A DNA stretch of 41,539 bases, taken from positions 1-41,539 of the forward strand of contig JACQRC010000097.1 of assembly GCA_016206665.1 (NCBI GenBank). Direction: 5' to 3'. This document shows positions 7,577 through 14,698 of the stretch, one piece after another. Made by a program: the position numbers and the translations under genes. A model generated the notes under the pieces. That model was not told the DNA's origin. It searched no databases and worked only from the letters and a program-made list of their open reading frames with translations. This DNA is from Candidatus Omnitrophota bacterium (GTDB taxonomy: Bacteria; Omnitrophota; Gorgyraeia; Aquiviventales; JACQRC01). The first letter of the stretch is position 1, and each line of letters opens with the position of its first letter.

Positions 7577-8008
7577 ATGGCCAAACGCACTCCTAAATAC
7601 ACGACGGCAGTCGATCCGCTGCGACACTTCACGAAGGCCGGCGAGGATCTCGACTTCGAGATCGCCTTTTACGAACGGCTCCTCGCCGACAAGCCGGACT
7701 TCGTGGAGGCCCTCGTGTCCCTCGGCAACGCCTACACCCGCAAGGGCCTCTTCGACAAGGGCATGGCGATCGATTTGCAGCTCATCCGCCTGCGCCCCGA
7801 GGAGCCGCTGGCCTGGTACAACCTCGCCTGCAGCTACTCCCTGCTCCAACGCCTCGGCGAATCGCTCGATGCCCTCACCCAGGCGCTGCGGCATGGCTAC
7901 GATGACGTGGACCATCTGCGGCGTGACCCGGATTTGAAGAACCTGCGGCAGACCAAAGAGTTTCAGGCCTTCCTCGCCAAACTCCCCCAGCGCGCCCGCC
8001 CCGTCTAA
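7577..8008 (+). CDS. TPR-repeat protein with C-terminal TPR-end motif
   Basis: A 143-residue soluble protein with two to three tetratricopeptide repeats (FEIAFYERLLADKPDFVEAL, NAYTRKGLFDKGMAIDLQLIRLRPEEPLAWYNLACSYS, LGESLDALTQALRHG). It ends in the block DDVDHLRRDPDLKNLRQTKEFQAF, a characteristic closing motif of many single-gene TPR proteins. The N-terminal AKRTPKYTT is basic. It is a single-gene unit with its own promoter and no Shine-Dalgarno sequence, so translation may be leaderless. It ends tail to tail with the TusA-like gene, overlapping by four bases. It is a protein-interaction module with an unknown partner. Confidence 0.8.
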   Translation: MAKRTPKYTTAVDPLRHFTKAGEDLDFEIAFYERLLADKPDFVEALVSLGNAYTRKGLFDKGMAIDLQLIRLRPEEPLAWYNLACSYSLLQRLGESLDALTQALRHGYDDVDHLRRDPDLKNLRQTKEFQAFLAKLPQRARPV

Positions 8009-8277
8009 CCTGAAGGGCTGGCCGGGGAAGTCTCCTGAGCCTTCCTGACCCAAAACCGGTAGACCGGTCCCTGCTGTTCTTGCCCGAGGAGCTCGTGTGA
8101 GGTTTTCCGGCACCACGCGGGCAGATCCTCGACGATGGCCGGGTCATCATTGACGACCTGCAGCACCGCCCCGGATGTCAGCGCCATCAGACGCTGGGCC
8201 GTCAGATAGATCGGCACGGGGCACAGCAGCCCCACGCAATCCAGCGTGGCGTCCGCCCTGACCGTCACCGGCTCCAC
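8005..8277 (-). CDS. TusA/SirA-like sulfurtransferase
   Basis: A 90-residue TusA-family protein. It carries the signature LDCVGLLCPVPIYLTAQRL with the active cysteine of the CPxP motif near residue 17, followed by the beta-strand block GAVLQVVNDDPAIVEDLPAWCRKTSHELL. TusA proteins carry persulfide sulfur for tRNA thiolation, cofactor synthesis or dissimilatory sulfur metabolism. The tail (VYRFWVRKA) is usual for the family. I start it at GTG 8277, which begins EPVTVRADATLDC and overlaps the thermonuclease gene by 13 bases. It is the last gene of the UPF0045 - nuclease - TusA operon. Nothing nearby tells which sulfur pathway it serves. Confidence 0.85.
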   Translation of the reverse strand: MEPVTVRADATLDCVGLLCPVPIYLTAQRLMALTSGAVLQVVNDDPAIVEDLPAWCRKTSHELLGQEQQGPVYRFWVRKAQETSPASPSG

Positions 8278-8873
8278 AATCCCCTCCCCGCTTCCCGTGC
8301 CTCGCGCTGCCTCCGCTTGAAGAGCTCCGTGTATTGGACATTCGGCGGAATCGTCAGCAGTTTCGCGTAGCCATGCCACACGAGCTGCGCGTTCACGAAC
8401 CATTCGCCTCCATGCGTGCCCTGCTCAGGATCCGCGTGCGTGTCGGCGCCATCCGGCGCCGGAACATAGACGTACGCCAGCAATCGCTGGTACTTGTCGT
8501 GGGTCTGCACATCGTAGACCAAGCGGATGGTCTTGCCCTCGACGTACCGCTGATTGAACTCCTTGGCCGCGAGCGCATACGGCTGGGGCTCGTAGCGCCA
8601 GCCCGTCTCCGTCTTCCGGCGCACCTCCGGCGTATCGATGCCGATGTACCGCACGTGCTGTCCCGTCGCGAGTTCAATCGTGTCGCCATCGATGACATTC
8701 CTGACCACGGCCTGCGTGGGCAGACTTGACCCAACCGCCCATGTGGCGAGCTGCGGATGGCGGCCGATGACGACGGCCGCGATGACGGCCGCCGCGAGTG
8801 CGGCCCGGCGCAGCGTCTGGCGGACGATCGGCGGGAGCCTACTTGCGGAGCGTCTTGCCAACCTGCTGCTCAA
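8265..8873 (-). CDS. Membrane-anchored thermonuclease (SNase-fold) family protein
   Basis: A 202-residue micrococcal-nuclease homologue. A basic N-terminus and a hydrophobic segment at about 24-37 (ALAAAVIAAVVIG) form a signal anchor, so the nuclease probably acts outside the cytoplasmic membrane. Catalytic features match staphylococcal nuclease: IDGDTI (Asp62, Asp64), HVRYIGIDTPE (Arg75, Glu83) and KYQRLLAYVYV (Arg130). A family member cleaves DNA and RNA with calcium. The start is uncertain because there is no ATG in the first 100 codons. TTG 8873 is used, overlapping the end of the UPF0045 gene by 35 bases, and TTG 8861 is an alternative. It is co-transcribed with its neighbours on both sides. 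Confidence 0.85.
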   Translation of the reverse strand: MSSRLARRSASRLPPIVRQTLRRAALAAAVIAAVVIGRHPQLATWAVGSSLPTQAVVRNVIDGDTIELATGQHVRYIGIDTPEVRRKTETGWRYEPQPYALAAKEFNQRYVEGKTIRLVYDVQTHDKYQRLLAYVYVPAPDGADTHADPEQGTHGGEWFVNAQLVWHGYAKLLTIPPNVQYTELFKRRQREAREAGRGLWSR

Positions 8874-9153
8874 GCGATTGCACCTTCGAGGTGATCCGGC
8901 CTGGGCCGGGCTGGTCCTTCCGGTCGTCGATGCGGATCGTGGTCAGGACCCGGTCGGCCTGCTGCAGCATCGCTTCGTGACAGCGGCGCGCGAGAGTCAC
9001 GACCTGGTCCCACGACCCTTCGACGACGGTCCCCATCGGGCCGACGCGGTAATCGAGGCCACTGGCATCGATCAGCTTCGCCACCGTCGCAATCTGGCGG
9101 CTCAAACTCGTCCCCGGCAGCCCCACCGGCAGGATCTCTAATTCGGCTAACAT
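8839..9153 (-). CDS. UPF0045 / MTH1187-family (thiamine-binding-like) protein
   Basis: A 104-residue ferredoxin-like-fold protein of the MTH1187/YqgV family. Typical blocks are MLAELEILPVG at the N-terminus, TSLSRQIATVAKLIDASGLDYRVGPMGTVVEGSWDQVV and the C-terminal half with TTIRIDDRKD. Relatives bind small pyrimidine-like ligands and are annotated as thiamine-binding, but their physiological role is not settled. ATG 9153 follows a strong GGAGGTGGAGG ribosome site and a good promoter at 9215-9187, so it heads the three-gene operon with the thermonuclease and TusA-like genes. Confidence 0.85.
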   Translation of the reverse strand: MLAELEILPVGLPGTSLSRQIATVAKLIDASGLDYRVGPMGTVVEGSWDQVVTLARRCHEAMLQQADRVLTTIRIDDRKDQPGPGRITSKVQSLEQQVGKTLRK

Positions 9154-9186
9154 CCTCCACCTCCGTTGCTCCGGACTGCTGAAGTC

Positions 9187-9215
9187 ATCATAACACCGTC
9201 GGGGGAGAGCGTCAA
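9187..9215 (-). promoter_or_regulatory. Sigma70-type promoter of the UPF0045 operon
   Basis: On the minus strand TTGACG (9215-9210) and TATGAT (9192-9187) are separated by 17 bp. The predicted transcription start is near 9180, leaving a short leader that contains the strong ribosome site before ATG 9153. Confidence 0.7.
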
Positions 9216-9240
9216 AACATACCACGGAAACACGGAGGCG

Positions 9241-9294
9241 CACGAAACCACGAAAGCCCCATTTCGTGGTTTCGTGATCTTTCGTGCTTTCGTG
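9241..9294. repeat. CACGAAA simple repeat arranged as inverted clusters
   Basis: Two direct CACGAAA units (9241, 9249) are followed by four inverted TTTCGTG units (9262, 9270, 9280, 9288), so the RNA could form a long imperfect hairpin. The stretch lies between the last gene of the ECF operon and the UPF0045 promoter. It encodes nothing. Confidence 0.8.
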
Positions 9295-9301
9295 GTCTGC
9301 G

Positions 9302-11332
9302 TTATGTACGCAGTTGTCGATGAATGGTAAACCTCACCGCCCCCGTCGCCATCAGGACCAGACCTATCCATCCCACCGGCCACACCACCTGCGGTACACC
9401 CACAAACAGGGCGCGCACGGTCAGCGGCTCGGTCGCCGTCATCAGCCGGCTCACGTGGTACGACCGGCCGGCGCGCGGCAGGTGGATCTTGAGCGGCAGG
9501 ATGCCGGACTCTTCCATCTTGGCGATGACGTCGGACAGCCGGCCATCCTTCGCCTCGAGCTCGGCATAGACACCCGGCTGGCTCGCAGGAACGTCCTCCC
9601 GGTTCATCTCCAGCTTATCGTACTCTTGTGGTTCTGTGGCGGCATTCATCGCCCGCTGCGAGAAATGGGACCGCCTCTCGGCACCCCCCAACGCGCCGGG
9701 CATGCTGCTGGTGGCATACGCCACCATCATCCGCGGCTCATCCACGAAGGCGTAGGCGAGGGAGCCTGTGTCGATGTTGCCCCGGAACCGGAAGAACTGG
9801 TATTCCTTCGGCAGGTAGAGCGTCCAGTTCGTGGCGCTGACCGGCATGTCCAGTGCCACGCCCTCGAGGTTGAAGGTCCCGAGCGCTGGTAGTTTCGGCT
9901 TGGCCTGGAAGTAGACGAGTTCGACGAGGAACGCCCGTGCTTCGACTCCGCTCAGCACCCTGAGCGAGCCGTGCGAGTCGAAGGGCTCGCCCCGGTCCGA
10001 CTGCACCAACGGCACGAGCAGCCTCTCGTTGTCGCCTTTGCCTGGCTTGACCGAAGTTCCGTCCACGATGGCGCTCCAGAGCGTGGCCTGTTTCGGCAGG
10101 GTCACGGTCAGAAACTGCTTCTTGTTGTTCTTGACCAGATAGACGGCCCGCGTCACGAGCGCGCCTTGTTTCGCCATGATCGTCGTCAGGTCGCCCAGCT
10201 CGGCAATCGCGGCCAGGACCGGCGAGTCCTCGTGGCGGCTCAAACCCACGGCGATCGCGAACGGGTGCTGGTAGTACCGGAAGCCGAGGAGAATCGGCCG
10301 GCTCGTGGAGGCCCGCAGCTCCTCCGGCACCTCCTTCACGTCGATGCGCGTGGCGCTGGCGGCCTCACCGGGGGCCACTTCGATGTTCCCCACCGAGGCC
10401 ACGGCCACGTAGCCGCGCTCCTGCTTGACGCCGCGCAACGTAAATTCCGGCAGCGTCACCGTCCCCTCGCGCGGCAGCTGCGGCACTTCCCCTTCCACCA
10501 TCAAGCGGTAGGTCATCTCTTTGAGCGGCGAGCGGAACTTCACCCGCAGCACCTTCGTCCCATCCTGGTCAACCGTAATCCACTCCTCGATGCTGGCACC
10601 GCGCACGTTGAGCAGGTTCAAGCCGTTGGGCAGGGCGATCTCCGCCTGCGTCATCTCACCCTGCGAGATGCGGTAGTCGATGAGGGCCAGCACCTTCGCT
10701 AACTCCTCCTCGAAGTTGACCAGCACGCCGGCCTCGCCGTAGATGAGCGGCTCGACCTTGACTGTGGTCACGGCCTTCGTGAGCCACCGCACATCGATCC
10801 GCTGCGCCGGACCCAGCGCCGCCGTCAACTTGACGCCCTTGCCGGCCGGCGTCGTCGTGATGTAGAGCCGGTCCTGCGGGCGCAATTCGACCGCCTGCTT
10901 CGGCACGTCGAAGACTAATTTCGAGAAGGTCGCCTGCGGAATGGTGAAGGCGATACCTTCGAAGTTGCTCTCGCGCAAGAGCGGGGCCGTGCACGTCACG
11001 CGGATCCGATAGGACCCGGCCCGTTGCACGGCGAGCACGTACTCGCCGCCGCGCGGCAGAATCGCCGAGCCGGCCGGCTTGGTGAGCAGCTTGATCTCGG
11101 TCACCGTGGCACCCGCGAGCGACAAGGGAATCTCCGTCCAGCCGTTGCGCAAAACTTGAATCACATACTCTGCCGTGAGGCGGGCGATCTCCCCGTCGAG
11201 CGAGCCCGTATAGTTGGCCTGCTCGATCACATACGCCTGCACCGGCTCCGTCAACATGACATCCGCCTGCGCCAGGCCGGACGTGCCAACCAACATTCCT
11301 CCCAGGACTACCCAGATCAGTGGTCGTTTCAT
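9302..11332 (-). CDS. Large secreted, C-terminally anchored protein of ECF operon, unknown family
   Basis: A 676-residue protein with a signal peptide (MKRPLIWVVLGGMLVG, cleavage about AQA-DV at 23). It has a long beta-rich periplasmic body and a C-terminal transmembrane segment at about 645-665 (VVWPVGWIGLVLMATGAVRF), so most of it faces the periplasm. The body contains many alternating hydrophobic strands and YRI/TYRLMVEG-type blocks suggestive of repeated beta-sandwich domains. I do not recognise a named family. ATG 11332 is preceded by an AGGAG ribosome site and, further up, by an ECF-type promoter box nearly identical to the one at the sigma gene. It is therefore the likely main target of the sigma factor encoded two genes upstream, perhaps an envelope-stress or surface component. 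The weak point is function. Confidence 0.7.
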   Translation of the reverse strand: MKRPLIWVVLGGMLVGTSGLAQADVMLTEPVQAYVIEQANYTGSLDGEIARLTAEYVIQVLRNGWTEIPLSLAGATVTEIKLLTKPAGSAILPRGGEYVLAVQRAGSYRIRVTCTAPLLRESNFEGIAFTIPQATFSKLVFDVPKQAVELRPQDRLYITTTPAGKGVKLTAALGPAQRIDVRWLTKAVTTVKVEPLIYGEAGVLVNFEEELAKVLALIDYRISQGEMTQAEIALPNGLNLLNVRGASIEEWITVDQDGTKVLRVKFRSPLKEMTYRLMVEGEVPQLPREGTVTLPEFTLRGVKQERGYVAVASVGNIEVAPGEAASATRIDVKEVPEELRASTSRPILLGFRYYQHPFAIAVGLSRHEDSPVLAAIAELGDLTTIMAKQGALVTRAVYLVKNNKKQFLTVTLPKQATLWSAIVDGTSVKPGKGDNERLLVPLVQSDRGEPFDSHGSLRVLSGVEARAFLVELVYFQAKPKLPALGTFNLEGVALDMPVSATNWTLYLPKEYQFFRFRGNIDTGSLAYAFVDEPRMMVAYATSSMPGALGGAERRSHFSQRAMNAATEPQEYDKLEMNREDVPASQPGVYAELEAKDGRLSDVIAKMEESGILPLKIHLPRAGRSYHVSRLMTATEPLTVRALFVGVPQVVWPVGWIGLVLMATGAVRFTIHRQLRT

Positions 11333-11357
11333 GGTGGTCTCCTCCCTTTCTATAGGA

Positions 11358-11386
11358 TGAGACACGGGCGGGGTTGAAAGGTTCCC
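11358..11386 (-). promoter_or_regulatory. ECF-type promoter upstream of the large secreted protein
   Basis: On the minus strand GGGAACCTTT begins at 11386 and TCTCATCC at 11362. GGAAC and TCTCA are spaced as in RpoE-type promoters (GGAACTT, 16 bp, TCTGA). The box matches the one at 12886-12858 in both blocks and in spacing. The predicted start near 11350 leaves a short leader with AGGAG before ATG 11332. Confidence 0.7.
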
Positions 11387-11408
11387 GGAAAAGTTCGGGC
11401 AGGACCGA

Positions 11409-12284
11409 TTACTGCTGGGTCGAGGAGATCAGATGGAGCAGGATGATGACGCTGGGCTGGTCGAGGGGCGGACGCTTGCGCGTGGCGTGTTCGGCTTGGT
11501 AGATGGCGATCTCGTAATTCACGGGCAGGGGTGTCGCCGTACCCAGTGCGCTCAACGTTGCCAGAAAGGCTGCGTATTGGTCGGCGGGCAGTTCCACCCA
11601 ATGCACCTGATCCTCGCGGGTCGAAAACCAGCCGTTCAGGCGTGCCGCCGCCTCCGCCAAGGCGGTGGCCGCCTGTGCAGGATCTGCGACGACCAGCTGG
11701 AACGCCACGACGCCACCCAAAGACCCCTCGCGCGTGGCGACTGGCGTGGCGGCAGCACTCGGAGCAGGGGCTGCCGCATTCCTCGATAGGATGTCGCCCT
11801 CCTCAAGCGCTGGAGCTTCAGCCAGCTCGTCCATGCGCTTGCCTACTCGGGCCTGATCTCGCGGCGCAGATGGCAATTCTAAACGGTCCAACAGTGCGGC
11901 GTGCTGTGCCATGGCCATCTTCTGCGGACTGCGCACCATCGTTGGCGACATGACCCGCATCACCACCACGACCAGGACCGCTGTGGCGAGGACCCCCGCG
12001 GCCTCGAGCGGCAGCTTCAGCTGCCAGGGGCGGAAGAGCGCGTCGGCGAGCCGCGCCCACCGGCCAGGCTGGGCGAGTTGCGCGCGAACGTTGTCCCGGA
12101 GATCGACGGGCGGCGGCACCGGCTGGGTGGCGCGCAGGGTCGTGACCAGCGTTCGCATCCGTTCGGACTCCGCCGTGCAGCTCGAGCACTGCCGCAGATG
12201 GGCCTCGATGTCCCGCATTTCGACGGAGCTGAGCGCTTCATCAAGATAGGCGGAGAGCTGCGCTACCACGTGACCGATGTCCAT
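11409..12284 (-). CDS. Zinc-binding anti-sigma factor, membrane-anchored
   Basis: A 291-residue protein. The cytoplasmic N-terminus is a zinc anti-sigma domain with the His-x3-Cys-x2-Cys motif (His29, Cys33, Cys36 in EAHLRQCSSC). A single transmembrane helix lies at about 95-112 (AAGVLATAVLVVVVMRV). The periplasmic part has a low-complexity Ala/Pro linker and a C-terminal domain (VVAFQLVVADPAQAATALAEAA). Such proteins hold the cognate ECF sigma at the membrane until a periplasmic signal triggers release. The start overlaps the sigma stop as TGATG, the coupling normally seen for sigma/anti-sigma pairs. The C-terminal domain is presumably the sensor. The downstream secreted protein may be its target or its signal source. 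Confidence 0.88.
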   Translation of the reverse strand: MDIGHVVAQLSAYLDEALSSVEMRDIEAHLRQCSSCTAESERMRTLVTTLRATQPVPPPVDLRDNVRAQLAQPGRWARLADALFRPWQLKLPLEAAGVLATAVLVVVVMRVMSPTMVRSPQKMAMAQHAALLDRLELPSAPRDQARVGKRMDELAEAPALEEGDILSRNAAAPAPSAAATPVATREGSLGGVVAFQLVVADPAQAATALAEAAARLNGWFSTREDQVHWVELPADQYAAFLATLSALGTATPLPVNYEIAIYQAEHATRKRPPLDQPSVIILLHLISSTQQ

Positions 12285-12877
12285 CAAAGGATCCCCTCTA
12301 ACAGCCGTTTCAACTGTTCGCGGGCCCGCGCTAATCTGGATTTCACGGTGCCCAATGCACACGCGCAGATCGTCGCGATCTCCTCGTACGCCAGTCCCTG
12401 CAGGTCGCGGAGGATGACGGCCGTGCGATACGGCTCCTCGAGCCGGTGCACCGCCGCCCAGACCAACCGCTCCCGTTCCTCGGCTTCGATGAGGCCGGCG
12501 GCCGACGGTTGGGGATCCGGCGCATCGTGGGCCGGCGCTCCCGGCTCGGGAGAGACCGGATCATCAAGCGAGCCGGCAATGACGTTGCGCGTCCGCTGCA
12601 ACTGGCGGATCCGGTTGCGCGCCAGATTCGTGGCGATCGTGTAGAGCCAGGTCGAAAACATCGCCTCACCCCGGAAGCCCTTGATCCCGCGGAAGGCGCG
12701 CACCAGGGTCTCCTGCGTGAGCTCCTTCGCCTCTTCGTAGTGGTTGAGCAGCCGGTACAGGAAGTTGAAGAGCCGCGCCTGATGCCGCAGGACCAGGCCA
12801 TCAAAGGCCTGGAGATCGCCCTGCTGGCTTCGCTGGATCAGCTCATCGTCTGTAGGATCAGACACGGTGGGGGACAA
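12284..12877 (-). CDS. ECF-family RNA polymerase sigma factor (RpoE-like)
   Basis: A protein of up to 197 residues. Region 2 spans about 10-95 (DELIQRSQQGDLQAFDGLVLRHQ, YRLLNHYEEAKELTQETLVRAF, FSTWLYTIATNLARNRIR). An acidic/proline linker of about 45 residues follows. Region 4 spans about 135-195 (LEEPYRTAVILRDLQGLAYEEI, then the helix-turn-helix CALGTVKSRLARAREQL). It directs polymerase to envelope-stress-type promoters and is paired with the anti-sigma gene it overlaps. The start is unclear: TTG 12877 and GTG 12865 both lie inside an ECF promoter box (12886-12858) whose transcript would begin near 12850. Full-length protein therefore needs an upstream transcript, for instance from the M48 gene 18 bases away. 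Confidence 0.88.
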   Translation of the reverse strand: MSPTVSDPTDDELIQRSQQGDLQAFDGLVLRHQARLFNFLYRLLNHYEEAKELTQETLVRAFRGIKGFRGEAMFSTWLYTIATNLARNRIRQLQRTRNVIAGSLDDPVSPEPGAPAHDAPDPQPSAAGLIEAEERERLVWAAVHRLEEPYRTAVILRDLQGLAYEEIATICACALGTVKSRLARAREQLKRLLEGIL

Positions 12878-12886
12878 AAAGTTCCC
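12858..12886 (-). promoter_or_regulatory. ECF-type promoter box at the sigma-factor gene start
   Basis: On the minus strand GGGAACTTTT begins at 12886 and TCTGATCC at 12862, giving GGAACTT, 16 bp, TCTGA, a close match to the RpoE consensus. It lies exactly 1,500 bp from the box at 11386-11358. It suggests autoregulation but overlaps the candidate start codons of the sigma gene. Confidence 0.65.
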
Positions 12887-12895
12887 ATGATCAAT

Positions 12896-14041
12896 TTAGA
12901 TCTCATGAGGCGCCCCCCGGATGAGCTCGGCGGCGCGGATGCGGCGGGCGATGGACGGATGGTCGTAGAGCAGCCATTCGATCCAGCCCGGAGGGTGCAT
13001 CTCCGCTAAATTCTGCTGGGCCAGCTTCTGCATGGCCGAGATGAAGGGATCCACGAGCCGGGTCAACGTCAAGGCAAAGTCATCCGCCTGGAACTCGAAG
13101 TGCCGCGAGACCCCGTTATCCACGGGCAGCAGCACGAGACTCAATCCAAACAGCAGCAACCCCATGAGGGGAAAGGCCGCGATATCCGTCACCGCGCGAG
13201 CGCCCACCGCCGGCGCCAGCGATCCCCACCATCGATCCACCAGCCAAAAACCGGCCAGCGCCGATGCCGCGCCGGTGATCAGATGCCAGCGCAGGTGGGC
13301 CAGCCGGTGGTGGCCGAGCTCGTGGGCCAGGACCACCTCGATCTCTTCCGGCGTGTAGTGCGCGACCAGCGTGTCGCCGAGCAGGATGCGGCGCGACCGG
13401 CCCAGGCCGGCGAGGGCCGCGTTGGCCTTCTTCGTCTCCTGGCTTAGGGCCACGGTGTAGATCGGCATTACCGGCAGCCCGAGGCGCGCCAGCAAACCCT
13501 CGAGCCGTCGCTGGAGCGCCGCATCCGCCAGCGGTTGCGTCTTGTAAAAGATCGGCAGCAACACCGTCGGCATGAGGCGCGTCAGGACGACGGTTACCAG
13601 GAACCATCCGGCGGCCGCCCAGGCCCACCACCATCTCCCCGCCGTCAGCAAAATCGCGTACAGCCCTTCCATGACCATCAGCCATACGACTCCGCCGACC
13701 AGCAGGCCCTTCAACTCCCTGACGGCCCAAGCGCCCCACGTCTGCGTCGAGAGGCCGAACCGGCGCTCGAGGACCCAGCCGCCGTACCACTGCCAGGGCA
13801 GGAACCACAGCGTCGAGGCCCCGCCCACCAGGAGCCCATAGCCGCCGACGACAAGCCACTCCGCGAGGCCGCGCTGCCGCAGCGCCTGGGCCCAGGCGGC
13901 CGAGGCGCCGGTAGCCAGCAGTCCCCAGAGCCCGGCGACGGTCCAGAGCAGTTGGATGGCAAAGAGCCGGTGACGGCTGCGCGCGTAGGCGACCGACTTA
14001 TCGGACGGCGGCCGTGGTATGGGGGGCCTTGGTGATCTCAT
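12896..14041 (-). CDS. M48-family zinc metalloprotease (Ste24/CAAX-protease type)
   Basis: A 381-residue integral membrane protease. The N-terminal half has the M48 N-terminal arrangement of hydrophobic helices (about 25-165). The catalytic motif is VVLAHELGHHR (HExxH at 240-244), and HFEFQADDFAL carries the third, glutamate zinc ligand. Two further hydrophobic segments lie between them. Homologues cut isoprenylated or membrane peptides and take part in membrane-protein quality control. I start it at ATG 14041, which overlaps the PilZ gene by 44 bases. An upstream frame to 14119 lacks family similarity. It sits immediately before the ECF sigma gene, which fits a role in envelope stress, perhaps in signal processing (inference). 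Confidence 0.85.
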   Translation of the reverse strand: MRSPRPPIPRPPSDKSVAYARSRHRLFAIQLLWTVAGLWGLLATGASAAWAQALRQRGLAEWLVVGGYGLLVGGASTLWFLPWQWYGGWVLERRFGLSTQTWGAWAVRELKGLLVGGVVWLMVMEGLYAILLTAGRWWWAWAAAGWFLVTVVLTRLMPTVLLPIFYKTQPLADAALQRRLEGLLARLGLPVMPIYTVALSQETKKANAALAGLGRSRRILLGDTLVAHYTPEEIEVVLAHELGHHRLAHLRWHLITGAASALAGFWLVDRWWGSLAPAVGARAVTDIAAFPLMGLLLFGLSLVLLPVDNGVSRHFEFQADDFALTLTRLVDPFISAMQKLAQQNLAEMHPPGWIEWLLYDHPSIARRIRAAELIRGAPHEI

Positions 14042-14585
14042 CTTGAAAGGTGCGCCAGCCGCGCGTCGCCTGTTCCACCGTCGGGAACCGGTGCTCATAG
14101 CAGCAGTGCTCACCCTCATAGACGAGCAGTTCCCAGTCGCCCGAGGGATGGGTGTCGGTGCGCAGGAAGGGGGCCAGCTGTCGGCCGTGAATGGTGGTTG
14201 GCTTGAGATGCGGGCGGTAGGCCGGGGCGGCCTCCTGGTTGCGGAGTTCGTCGACGCACAGCCGCAGGAGCCGGCGGGCGCCCGCCGAGAGGCTCAGAAA
14301 TTCGATCCCCACGTCATGGGGGATGGGCGGGGTGTGGCGCAGATCCATCCGCGCCGTGACCCAGTTGACCCGGCCCTGACACACGATGGCGGGCGCGCGC
14401 GGATTCGGCTGGAGATGAATGGCCACGAGAGAGCGCAGCTCCAGCTCCTCGTCGAGCTGGACGCTCAGGCCCCCCAGACTGAGCGTCTGCGGTGTCGCCG
14501 TGTAGGCGCAGCGCCTGGTGCGGATCTCCACGGTGCCTGCGTAGGCCACCCGCGGGAAGCGTCGTCGTTCTGACAGCGTCGGCAT
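13998..14585 (-). CDS. PilZ-domain c-di-GMP-binding protein
   Basis: A 195-residue soluble protein. An N-terminal PilZ domain (about 5-112) carries both c-di-GMP contact motifs: the Arg-rich RRRFPRVAY at 7-15 and the LSLGGLSV motif at about 36-43, a variant of the usual D/N-x-S-x-x-G with Thr/Leu at the first positions. The remaining 85 residues (ELLVYEGEHCCYEHRFPTVE) match no domain I know. ATG 14585 follows GGAGAAGG. It is the first gene of the PilZ - M48 - sigma - anti-sigma - secreted protein operon, linking c-di-GMP to the envelope module. Binding should be tested because motif two is not canonical. Confidence 0.8.
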   Translation of the reverse strand: MPTLSERRRFPRVAYAGTVEIRTRRCAYTATPQTLSLGGLSVQLDEELELRSLVAIHLQPNPRAPAIVCQGRVNWVTARMDLRHTPPIPHDVGIEFLSLSAGARRLLRLCVDELRNQEAAPAYRPHLKPTTIHGRQLAPFLRTDTHPSGDWELLVYEGEHCCYEHRFPTVEQATRGWRTFQDEITKAPHTTAAVR

Positions 14586-14660
14586 GGACCTTCTCCCGAT
14601 CGTGGTGCCATTGTACGACGCCGCGTCGGAAAACGCAAGTCCTGAGCGAGCCCACCGTCC

Positions 14661-14690
14661 TTGACCGGCCGTGCCTTCCCCCTCTACAAT
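14661..14690 (+). promoter_or_regulatory. Sigma70-type promoter of the NlpC/P60 operon
   Basis: TTGACC (14661-14666) and TACAAT (14685-14690) are separated by 18 bp. The predicted transcription start (14697-14699) falls on or just before ATG 14699, and no ribosome site is present, so the mRNA is probably leaderless. Confidence 0.7.
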
Positions 14691-14698
14691 GAGGCGTT

